Shown in pieces: positions 43,579-51,356 of a stretch of DNA of 64,000 nt. The notes under the pieces were generated by a model. The model searched no databases. It saw nothing but the letters and a program-made list of their open reading frames with translations, and was not told where the DNA came from. The translations under genes were made by a program, and so were the position numbers. Positions within the stretch are counted from its first letter, which is position 1, and each line of letters opens with the position of its first letter. The DNA comes from JBEIHX01 sp040381075. Lineage in GTDB: Bacteria; Pseudomonadota; Alphaproteobacteria; Caulobacterales; Aquidulcibacteraceae. Location: assembly GCA_040381075.1 (NCBI GenBank), contig JBEIHX010000012.1, positions 1 through 64,000 on the forward strand, read 5' to 3'.

Positions 43579-46500
43579 GGCGGGGCCCGCGATCCTGGCC
43601 GCGTCCGCAGCGCCCGTCCCAGCGTCGCCTGCGACAGGGCCGCGGCGTCGCCGGCGCGCGGCGAGGTGAAACGCCAGCGGTGCGGCGCTCAGGGCAAGCG
43701 CCAGCGCCATGTCGCCCATCCGCGCCGGCGCAACGCCAAGCGCGCGCCCGAGGGGGCGCACAAGATAGGGCAGCGCCATCAGACCGCGCGAAACGACGAC
43801 CCCGGCCTCGACTCCCCAGTCCGCCATCGGATCGTCGCCTGCCGGTGCGGCGCGATCCAGCCGCATCACGATGGGATGCAGCAATTGCGCGCTCGCCAGC
43901 GCAAGAAACGTCATGCCGCGGGCCTGATCGCCTGGTCCGTAGCGGCGCTGCGCGATGGTGTGGGCGAGCATCGCCGGCGCTGCAATGCCAGCCATGTGCC
44001 CCAGGAGGCCTGCGGTTTCGCGCAGCGTCAGCAGGGGATGATCACCGCCGCGCGGCGGTCGCGTCAGAACATCCCTTTCCGGGCTGGCAACGGCGAAGCC
44101 AAGAGCCGGAAACACGTCCGTTATCAGGTTGAGCCACAAAAGCTCGAGAGGCGTTTCGATTTTTCGCTCCCCGCCCAGCGATTCAAAGAGAACGAGCGCC
44201 ACCTCGCTCAGATTGGTCGCGACAAGATAGCGCGTCGCACGCCGGATGTTGTCGTCAGCCGCGCGCCCGCGCGCCAGGAGTGTCGCCACCCGCGACAGTC
44301 CGTCGTCGAGCACCACCGCGTCGGCGACACTGCGCGCTGCGTCCGCGCCGGCATGCCCGAGCGCGATGCCGATGTCGGCTGCACGCAACGCCGGGCCGTC
44401 ATTCACACCGTCCCCGGTCATCGCCACAACGCGACCGGATTTCTGCAGCGCCTGGATGATCGCGAGCTTATCGTTCGGGCTGACCCGAGCGAAAATCTCT
44501 GCGTGCATGGCGATCCCGGCAAGCTCGTCAGAGCTCTTGCCAACAAGCGCGCCAGCGTCAATGACGCCCATATCTCCGTCCTGTGCGAGACCCAGGCGTC
44601 CAGCGATCGCGCGCGCAGTCTGCGCCTGATCGCCGGTCAGGATCAACACGCGAATTCCGGCCCGCTGGAACGCCGCCACCATGTCGCCCGCGCCGGGGCG
44701 CAGGGGGTCTTCCAGTCCAATCAGTCCAATGAACGTAAAACCGAAAGGCTGCCCGTCCTCGCCGGGCGGCTCTGCTTCGGCGACCGCCAGCACCCGCAGG
44801 CCATCGCCCGCCATCGCGGTGTTCGCCGCGGCGATCTCCGCCCGATCCGCCGGCGTCATCTCGCGCGCCCGCTGACCGTCCCAGATGCGCGCCGACAGCG
44901 CGAGGACGTCCTCCGGCGCGCCCTTCACCGCAACCCATGCCTGGCGCGGTCCGGCATGGGCCGTCGCCATCCAGCGTCGCGCCGGCCCGCGCCGCCAGGT
45001 CTCAAGGCGCCCGGCCGTGGCGCGCAGCCCGGCGACGTCGATCCCGGCGGCTGCAGCAAATGCGAGGAGAGCGCTCTCCGTGCCGCTCCCGATGGGTCCG
45101 TCAGGACCGATCTCGGCGTCGTTGCACAGCGCCACGATCTGGGCGAGGCGCAGCGCAGCCGCGCGCGCGGAGCGCAGACCCCGCCGGTCGACGCGCCCTC
45201 CTGCAGGGCCGGCGTCCATTGGTCCTGCTGCGCCAAGCCCGGCATGGAGGTCAGCTTCGGGGTCAGACAGGTCGATGCGCGCAAGGTCGAGAGTGACGTC
45301 AGCCACGAAAATACGCGCCGCCTGCATGCGGTTCTCAGTGAGCGTGCCTGTCTTGTCCAGGCACAGGACGTCCACTGCGCCCGCCGTTTCGATCACCGAC
45401 ATGTTGCGCACCACGACGCCGTCTGCGGCGAGCATGCGGCCGGCGCGCGCCTTGGCGGCTGCGGCGATCGCCGGCAGGCCCTCCGGAATGGCCGACACCG
45501 CCAGCGCGGCGGCGCTGCGCAACACCCCAGGCCACGCCGCTCCATCCATCCGTAGGCGCAGCATCAGAACAAGACCGGCCGCAACGCTGACCCCGGTCAG
45601 GGTGAGACCGAGCCTGTCAAGCGCGCGTTCAATGGGCGGCTTCGGCGCCCGCACCGTCCCGATCAGCGCCTGAAGAGCGCCAATCTGCGTGTCTGATCCG
45701 GTCGCCGTCACGAGAACAGCTGCGCGTCCCGTCGTCACCACGCCGCCGCGAAACAGCATGCCGCGGCGATCCGGCAGGGGCTGGTGCTCCGGCATGTGAT
45801 CAACCGCAGCCTTGCGCGCCGGCCAGGCCTCCCCGGTCAGGGCCGACTCATCCACTGTCAGATCTTCCGCTTCCACCAGGCGCCCGTCGCAAGGCACAAG
45901 CTCGCCGGCGGCGAGTTCGATCACATCCCCAGGGGCCAGATGGGCCGTATCACAGCGCACCCGCCGGCCGTCCCGCCGGACCCAGACCTCGCCTTGTGCG
46001 TCCGGTACGAGCGCCCTGATCAGACGCTCCGCCCAGGCCTCCATTGCATAGCCGATCGCGGCATTCAGTCCCACAGCGCCGCCGGTTGCGGCCGCATCGA
46101 TCAGTCTGCCGGCCGCCAGCGAGATCAGCGCCGAGCCTGACAGGAGCAGCGCCGGAAGGGACCGCATCTGCGCCACGAGGATTTCCAGGTCGCTGCGGCG
46201 GGCGGGCGGCGCCAGGGAATTCGGGCCGTAGGCGGCGAGACGTCGTGCAGCCTCCTGCGAGGAAAGTCCGTCAAGGGCGGTATTGAGCGTCTGCAGCAGC
46301 CGGTCCAGAGAGCCTGCGGCTGCGACCGGTTGTGGCGTCGGATTGGCCAGCGCCTCGCTGGCGCGGGCCGCAAGGTCGCCCGCCGTCAGCCCCGGATCAT
46401 GCAGAACCAGCAGGGATCCCGTCACCGGATTGACCGCAATCGAGCGCACCCGCTGGTCAAGCTTCAGAAAACCCGCCAGGCGCGCCATTGCATCGGCGCA

Positions 46501-46623
46501 GTCGATCAGACAGGGCGCCCGCAGTCTGGTGCGCCCTGCCGGGGCCGCGCTGCGCACCTCGACCAGAGGTCGTCCACGGCCGTGGGAGCCAGCCTGCCGC
46601 TCAAGCGCCGAATGCACAGTCAC
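43555..46623 (-). CDS. cation-translocating P-type ATPase with degenerate HMA-like N-terminus
   Basis: A 1022-residue P-type ATPase. An N-terminal HMA-like domain (about 20-77) lacks the CxxC metal site. The core has the A-domain motif T263-G-E, helix-4 P380-E-G-L-P, phosphorylation site D423-K-T-G-T, N-domain KGAPEDVL and the hinge TGDGVND. PEGLP and the WLNLITDVFPAL stretch fit the P2 (Ca2+/Mg2+-like) class rather than heavy-metal P1B pumps, so the HMA-like part may be regulatory. GTG at 46623 has GAGGA upstream. Its stop lies 24 bp inside the convergent VWA gene. The ion moved is unknown. Confidence 0.87.
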   Translation of the reverse strand: MTVHSALERQAGSHGRGRPLVEVRSAAPAGRTRLRAPCLIDCADAMARLAGFLKLDQRVRSIAVNPVTGSLLVLHDPGLTAGDLAARASEALANPTPQPVAAAGSLDRLLQTLNTALDGLSSQEAARRLAAYGPNSLAPPARRSDLEILVAQMRSLPALLLSGSALISLAAGRLIDAAATGGAVGLNAAIGYAMEAWAERLIRALVPDAQGEVWVRRDGRRVRCDTAHLAPGDVIELAAGELVPCDGRLVEAEDLTVDESALTGEAWPARKAAVDHMPEHQPLPDRRGMLFRGGVVTTGRAAVLVTATGSDTQIGALQALIGTVRAPKPPIERALDRLGLTLTGVSVAAGLVLMLRLRMDGAAWPGVLRSAAALAVSAIPEGLPAIAAAAKARAGRMLAADGVVVRNMSVIETAGAVDVLCLDKTGTLTENRMQAARIFVADVTLDLARIDLSDPEADLHAGLGAAGPMDAGPAGGRVDRRGLRSARAAALRLAQIVALCNDAEIGPDGPIGSGTESALLAFAAAAGIDVAGLRATAGRLETWRRGPARRWMATAHAGPRQAWVAVKGAPEDVLALSARIWDGQRAREMTPADRAEIAAANTAMAGDGLRVLAVAEAEPPGEDGQPFGFTFIGLIGLEDPLRPGAGDMVAAFQRAGIRVLILTGDQAQTARAIAGRLGLAQDGDMGVIDAGALVGKSSDELAGIAMHAEIFARVSPNDKLAIIQALQKSGRVVAMTGDGVNDGPALRAADIGIALGHAGADAARSVADAVVLDDGLSRVATLLARGRAADDNIRRATRYLVATNLSEVALVLFESLGGERKIETPLELLWLNLITDVFPALGFAVASPERDVLTRPPRGGDHPLLTLRETAGLLGHMAGIAAPAMLAHTIAQRRYGPGDQARGMTFLALASAQLLHPIVMRLDRAAPAGDDPMADWGVEAGVVVSRGLMALPYLVRPLGRALGVAPARMGDMALALALSAAPLAFHLAARRRRRGPVAGDAGTGAADAARIAGPASGDGGAL

Positions 46624-46731
46624 GCCGGATGTTCCTCAGCCTGTTTCCATCGTCGCGCAGCGCGCCGCCCCATGCAAGCTGCAGCGGCGCGCCGCACGCC
46701 AGCCTGGCCCGCCACACCGCGAACCCGGCCG

Positions 46732-46779
46732 CACAGCCGGCCAGCAGCACAGCCGGCCAGCAGCACAGCCGGCCGGCAG
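46732..46779. repeat. tandem array, 3 x 16 bp, ATPase/OmpA gap
   Basis: Unit CACAGCCGGCCAGCAG. First of three unrelated arrays in the 584 bp gap 46624-47207, which separates two genes on the minus strand and holds no gene that I can support. Confidence 0.9.
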
Positions 46780-46814
46780 CGGCAGGCGTTTCGCACACCA
46801 CGGGACGCCCGCCC

Positions 46815-46868
46815 ACTCGCCAGAGACCCACTCGCCAGAGACCCACTCGCCAGAGACCCACTCGCCAG
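46815..46868. repeat. tandem array, 3.6 x 15 bp
   Basis: Unit ACTCGCCAGAGACCC, three exact copies and a partial fourth; followed by diverged relatives (CCAGTGTCCAGTCGCCAG). Confidence 0.93.
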
Positions 46869-47016
46869 TCTCCAGTGTCCAGTCGCCAGCCCCGGTGGCC
46901 GGGGGAGGCCCGAACCAGAAGCGTGTCGCAGCCGCGTGAGGTCAGTGTCGCGCAACCCCACGGACAGGACATTGGCCTGGACGCCAGGCCGCGTCCTTGA
47001 CAAGGCTCAGCCCGGC

Positions 47017-47052
47017 GCCAACGCCAACGCCAACGCCAACGCCAACGCCAAT
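47017..47052. repeat. hexanucleotide repeat (GCCAAC)6
   Basis: Six GCCAAC units, the last reading GCCAAT. The only array in the window with a unit shorter than 10 bp. Number of copies is likely to vary between strains. Confidence 0.93.
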
Positions 47053-47207
47053 GCCGCATCCCGCGCCGCAGGCGTTCCCCTGGGCGCTGCGCGCCGGCCA
47101 GGGTGGCGACATCGCCCCCGCTGCTGCGCCCAGACCCGGTGACGGGGACGACGCGCCGCACTGAGCGGGGACGCAACAGGCGCCGACCGCCTTCCGGCGC
47201 GCCGCGC

Positions 47208-47888
47208 TCAGCCTGTGGCGACCACCGGGCGCAGTTTGATCTCAACACGGCGATTGCGGGCTCGACCTTCCGGCGTGTCATTCGATGCGGTCGGCTGGCT
47301 CTCGCCACGCCCGGTGGACACGATCCGTTCCATCTGGACCCCCTGGCTCGCCAGATAGGCGGCCACCGACCCCGCACGGCGCTGAGACAAGGCCATGTTG
47401 TAGCCGTCCGAGCCCGTGCTGTCGGCATGCCCGATGACGTCGATTGTCGTCCTGGGATAGGCCTTCAGCGTGTCTGCGATCCTGGCGAGCGTCTCGACGG
47501 CGGCGGCGTTGAGATCGGCGCGGTCAACCCCGAAGGTGATGTCATTCGGCATGGTCAGCGTGATCTCATCACCCTGACGGGTGACCGCCACGCCGGCTGA
47601 CCTCGTCTGTTCACGCAGCTTGCGTTCCTGCTCGTCCATATAGCGGCCGACAGCTGCGCCTGCGACCGCGCCGACCACCGCGCCCACGGCCGCGTTGCGC
47701 CCATCATCCCCGCCAGCCGCAACACCGGCCGCCGCGCCCGCTGCAGCGCCGATCGCTGCGCCGATCGCAGTCTTGTTGTAGTCCCTTTCCCCCGTCTCCG
47801 GATCGACGCTCGCGCACCCGCTGAGCGCGACCGAGGCGGCGAGGGCAGTGGCTGTGAGGGCAGTGGCGGTGAGCAGGCGGATCATCAT
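47208..47888 (-). CDS. OmpA family lipoprotein (YiaD-like)
   Basis: A 226-residue outer-membrane lipoprotein. The signal peptide ends with lipobox VALSGC; a Gly-zipper region (GAAIGAAAGAAAGVAAGG and GAVVGAVAGAAVG, about 40-80) is followed by the OmpA C-terminal peptidoglycan-binding domain (VIGHADSTGSDGYNMALSQRR, STGRGESQP, NRRVEIKL). Two ATGs in tandem (47888, 47885) follow AAGGAG. The signal peptide contains an in-frame TATAL-TATAL duplication caused by a 15-bp tandem repeat (47841-47870). It probably tethers the envelope to peptidoglycan. Confidence 0.92.
   Translation of the reverse strand: MMIRLLTATALTATALAASVALSGCASVDPETGERDYNKTAIGAAIGAAAGAAAGVAAGGDDGRNAAVGAVVGAVAGAAVGRYMDEQERKLREQTRSAGVAVTRQGDEITLTMPNDITFGVDRADLNAAAVETLARIADTLKAYPRTTIDVIGHADSTGSDGYNMALSQRRAGSVAAYLASQGVQMERIVSTGRGESQPTASNDTPEGRARNRRVEIKLRPVVATG
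47841..47870. repeat. in-frame 2 x 15 bp duplication in the OmpA-lipoprotein signal peptide
   Basis: GAGGGCAGTGGC(T/G)GT twice. On the coding strand it encodes TATAL twice within the hydrophobic core of the signal peptide, so its copy number would change signal length without shifting the frame. Confidence 0.85.
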
Positions 47889-48183
47889 GGGGCTCCTTGC
47901 GGGCGCGGCTGACCGGACAGGCCGCGTCCGCGCCGTCTGAGGCCCACTGGACGCCAGGGCTGCTGAACGGAACCTGACCAGCCTCACGCAGGACCCGCCC
48001 ATGCTCGGCGCGCCCCCGGCGACTGTTCTTCAGGAACGCCACGTCGCGCAATCCCGGCTCGACTGTGCGGGGTGGTGAGGGCGCTCTTGTGGATGTTCAC
48101 CTGGCGCATCTGCGAAGAAATTGACGCGGCGCCATCACTCTCATCGCTCCGCGCCGGGTGGACAACCTCTCGGCGGACCACGC

Positions 48184-48810
48184 TTAGCGTCCGAGGGTGT
48201 AGGGCCCGCCGCGGTCAAGGGCGCGTTGATAGGCAGGCCTGGCCTGCATGCGGTCGAGATACTCCGTCAGGCGCGGATAGGTCGCAAGTCGTCCGCCAGC
48301 GGCGGCCGCCTCGAGCACAAAAGTCATCTGAACGTCACAGGCGGTGAAATCGTTCCCGGCGAAGTAGGGCCGATCCGACAGTGCGCCCTCCATATAGTCA
48401 AGATGGTTGGCCACCTCGGACATGATGCGCGGGGCCAGCGGCGCTGCGGCCTCGCCAAGCCGGCTTGTGTAGAGCGCCAGCATCAGCGGCAGCATGGCCG
48501 ATCCCTCAGCGAAGTGCATCCAATGCAGATAGTCCAGCGCAGCCTGCGATCCGGGCGCAGGCGTAAGCCGGCCGCCGCCATGCCGGCTCGCCAGATATTC
48601 GATGATCGCGCCGGACTCCGCGATTGTGCGGCCATCGTCGGTGATCACCGGCGACTTGCCGAGCGGGTGAACGGCCTTCAGCGCCGCTGGCGCCAGACGG
48701 GTGAGCGCATCGCGCTCGTAGAACGCGATCTGATAGTCGACGCCCAGTTCCTCGAGGAGCCAGAGAATGCGCTGCGAGCGCGAATTGTTGAGGTGATGAA
48801 CAGTGATCAA
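48184..48810 (-). CDS. glutathione S-transferase family protein
   Basis: A 208-residue GST. The N-terminal thioredoxin-like domain has NNSRSQRILWLLEELGVDYQI, with Ser in the usual catalytic helix start, and the ESGAIIEYLASR motif for glutathione binding; the C-terminal all-helical domain follows (LDYLHWMHFAEGS, FTACDVQMTFVLEA). The likely start is a TTG at 48810 with GGGAG upstream; the longer open frame has no such signal. It stands alone between the OmpA and M13 genes. Confidence 0.9.
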   Translation of the reverse strand: MITVHHLNNSRSQRILWLLEELGVDYQIAFYERDALTRLAPAALKAVHPLGKSPVITDDGRTIAESGAIIEYLASRHGGGRLTPAPGSQAALDYLHWMHFAEGSAMLPLMLALYTSRLGEAAAPLAPRIMSEVANHLDYMEGALSDRPYFAGNDFTACDVQMTFVLEAAAAGGRLATYPRLTEYLDRMQARPAYQRALDRGGPYTLGR

Positions 48811-49006
48811 GTCGGGTCTCCCATGTCTCACCAGGCGCGCCGCGCGCGCAAGCATACCGCAATAGCCGCGCCGCGCGCGCCCGCATCCTGCATTAGCCGC
48901 GCCGCCTGCGCACCGCAGCGACACCGTCTGCGTCGGCGCATGCGCCTTCAAGCCATAAACCGCGTCCAGAGCCGCGCCCAATCAGGCTCAGGCTGATCCG
49001 GCTCAG

Positions 49007-49051
49007 GCCAAACCCATTTGGGCCAAACCTATTTGGGCCAATCCGATTGAG
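49007..49051. repeat. tandem array, 3 x 15 bp
   Basis: Unit GCCAAACC(C/T)ATTTGG, itself nearly palindromic (CCAAAC...TTTGG), with a diverged third copy. It lies 39 bp after the stop of the M13 peptidase gene. Confidence 0.85.
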
Positions 49052-49089
49052 GCCCGACCAGGCTGAACCGGGTCGGGCCCATCAGCCGG

Positions 49090-51270
49090 TCACCAGATCG
49101 AAACACGCTCTGCGGGCTTCAGGTAGAGCGCGTCTGCCTCCGTCACCCCGAATGCGGCGTACCAGGCGTCGACGTTGCGCACCACCCCGTTCACGCGGTA
49201 CCGCGCCGGCGAATGCGGATCGGACAGAACCTGCTCGCGCAGCGCCTCGTCCCGATACTTGGAGCGCCAGACCTGCGCCCACGACAGAAAGAACCGCTGG
49301 TCGCCCGTCAGACCGTCAAGCACTGGCGCTTCCTTGCCGTTCAACGACATTCTGTAGGCGTGATACGCCATGTTGACGCCGCCGAGATCACCAATGTTTT
49401 CACCCAGCGTGAGTTGCCCATTAACCTTCAAACCAGGCAGCGGCTCGTACGCGCTGTACTGCTCGACCAGCTTGCGGCCGCGCGCGGCGAACGCCGCCCC
49501 GTCCCTGTCATTCCACCAATCCGCCAGCTTGCCCTCGCCGTCGAACTTGGCGCCCTGGTCGTCGAAACCATGGCCGATCTCATGGCCAATGACCGCCCCG
49601 ATAGCCCCGTAGTTGACGGCGTCATCTGCGGCAGGATCGAAGAAGGGCGGCTGCAGGATCGCGGCCGGAAACACGATCTCGTTTTTCGTCGGGTTGTAAT
49701 AGGCGTTCACCGTTTGCGGCGTCATGGCCCATTCCGTCCTGTCCACCGGGCGTTCGAGCTTGCCGACCTCATAGCGCCAGTTGGACGCCGTCGCCCGGCG
49801 AACGTTGCCGATGAGGTCATCCCGGCGGATTTCAAGATCTGCATAGTCGCGGAATTTTTCCGGATAGCCGATCTTCGGGTCAAAGGTCGCAAGCTTCGCG
49901 AGCGCCTTGGCCTTGGTTTCGGGCGTCATCCACTCAAGCGCTTCGATGCGTTGGCGCAGGGCGGCGCGCAGATTGGCGACCAGAAGCTCCATCTTCGCCT
50001 TGGCCTCCGGGGGGAAGTACTTCTCCACATAGACCTTGCCGACAGCCTCGCCGATTTGCGTGTCGACAAGTTCAACGCCGCGCTTCCAGCGGGCCCGCTG
50101 TTCGCCCTGCCCACGCAGCGTGCGGCCATAAAAGGCGAAGCGCGCGTCATCGAACGCCTTGGGCAGATATCGTGCATGATCCGAGAGAAGATGAACACGA
50201 AGATAGTCTCGCCAGACGTCGATCCGCTCGCGCCGCACCAGCGCGGCGATCGTCTTCAGCGCCGACATTTCGGAAAGCACGAAAGCGTCCCGTCGACCGA
50301 GGTCCGCCGCCGCAAAGAACGCGTCCCAGTCAAGGCCGGGCGCAAACGCCTTGATCTGCGAGCGGCTGCGCGGGTTGTACGTCCTGTCGATGTCGCGCGT
50401 CTGCTCGGCCGGCCAGTGGGCGGCCGCAATCCGCGTCTCCAGCGCCATAACCGCCCTGGCCCGGGTCGCCGCCTGCCCTGTGGGCTCGCCTGCAAGCGTC
50501 AGGATCTGGGCGAGATACGCCTCATAGGCCGCGCGGATCTCCTTAAACTTCGCGTCCTGCCTGAGGTAGTAGTCGCGGTCAGGCAGGCCGAGGCCCGACT
50601 GGCTGACATAGACGGTCGCCGCGGTCGGCGTCTTGAGATCCTCCCAGACGCCGAGATCGATCGGCGAGGCAAAGCCGCGCGCGCCGAACAGCGCGGACAG
50701 GTCTGTCGCGGTGCGCGCTGCGGCGATCCTGTCGAGGTCAGCCTTGAGCGGGGTCAGGCCCAGGCTTTCGATCCGCGCCCCATCCATGAAGCTCGCATAG
50801 AAATCGCCGACCTTCTGGTCGACCGCTCCCGGCGCCGCCTTCGTCGCCGCCTTGGCCTCGATGATCTCTTTCAGTCGCGTCTCGGACAGCTCATCGAGTT
50901 TGTGGAACATGCCGTAGCTCGACCGGTCGGCCGGAATCTCATAGGTGGCGAGCCAACCGCCATTGACATAGGCGAAAAAGTCGTCGCCCGGCCTGACGCC
51001 AGGGTTCCTGGCCGTGAGGTCCAACCCCCAGGCGCCAATCTGGGCCTTCGCCGCAGGCGGGCCCGGCTCCGGCGCGCCCGGCTCCGGTCTGGGCGAACAG
51101 GCGATCACCAGTGCGCTGAGCGCGCCGACGGCAAAGGCTCCAATGGCCGGCGCCCTGCCTGCCGGGCCCCGGCCAGTCGCCGTCCGCCCCGCCAGACCCC
51201 CATCCGCGAGGGCCCCGTCTTTCAGGATCCTGCCTTTCAGGATCCTGCCCTTACGCAAACTGGTCGCCAT
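49090..51270 (-). CDS. M13 family metallopeptidase (neprilysin/PepO-like) lipoprotein
   Basis: A 726-residue zinc peptidase that would trim peptides in the envelope. The signal sequence has an unusually long n-region (about 40 residues) before the hydrophobic core and lipobox (LVIAC, about 58). M13 motifs are intact: the substrate motif NAYYNPTKNEIVFPA, the zinc site VIGHEIGHGFDDQG and the third ligand ENIGDLGG, then the C-terminal RVNGVVRN. ATG at 51270 is well supported by GAGG seven bases upstream. The n-region holds a KGRIL duplication from a 15-bp tandem repeat (51220-51249). Confidence 0.94.
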   Translation of the reverse strand: MATSLRKGRILKGRILKDGALADGGLAGRTATGRGPAGRAPAIGAFAVGALSALVIACSPRPEPGAPEPGPPAAKAQIGAWGLDLTARNPGVRPGDDFFAYVNGGWLATYEIPADRSSYGMFHKLDELSETRLKEIIEAKAATKAAPGAVDQKVGDFYASFMDGARIESLGLTPLKADLDRIAAARTATDLSALFGARGFASPIDLGVWEDLKTPTAATVYVSQSGLGLPDRDYYLRQDAKFKEIRAAYEAYLAQILTLAGEPTGQAATRARAVMALETRIAAAHWPAEQTRDIDRTYNPRSRSQIKAFAPGLDWDAFFAAADLGRRDAFVLSEMSALKTIAALVRRERIDVWRDYLRVHLLSDHARYLPKAFDDARFAFYGRTLRGQGEQRARWKRGVELVDTQIGEAVGKVYVEKYFPPEAKAKMELLVANLRAALRQRIEALEWMTPETKAKALAKLATFDPKIGYPEKFRDYADLEIRRDDLIGNVRRATASNWRYEVGKLERPVDRTEWAMTPQTVNAYYNPTKNEIVFPAAILQPPFFDPAADDAVNYGAIGAVIGHEIGHGFDDQGAKFDGEGKLADWWNDRDGAAFAARGRKLVEQYSAYEPLPGLKVNGQLTLGENIGDLGGVNMAYHAYRMSLNGKEAPVLDGLTGDQRFFLSWAQVWRSKYRDEALREQVLSDPHSPARYRVNGVVRNVDAWYAAFGVTEADALYLKPAERVSIW
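51220..51249. repeat. in-frame 2 x 15 bp duplication in the M13 signal sequence
   Basis: TTTCAGGATCCTGCC twice; on the coding strand it encodes (K)GRILKGRIL. It adds positive charge to the n-region of the signal peptide and explains its extra length. Confidence 0.88.
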
Positions 51271-51356
51271 GCCGCCACCTCATTCACCACAAGCCATCCA
51301 TCTCCGGCCCGCATTCAACCCGCCGCCCGGCGCAGCCTGCAGGCCGGGGCGCCAGC

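Noticed and set aside
43666..45555. 629-codon open frame on the plus strand
   Set aside because: Antisense to the P-type ATPase, whose motifs are complete; the translation is Arg/His-rich and family-free.
48025..48037. LexA-like GTTC-N5-GAAC upstream of the OmpA lipoprotein gene
   Set aside because: The alphaproteobacterial operator is a direct repeat GTTC-N7-GTTC; this is an inverted repeat with the wrong spacing.
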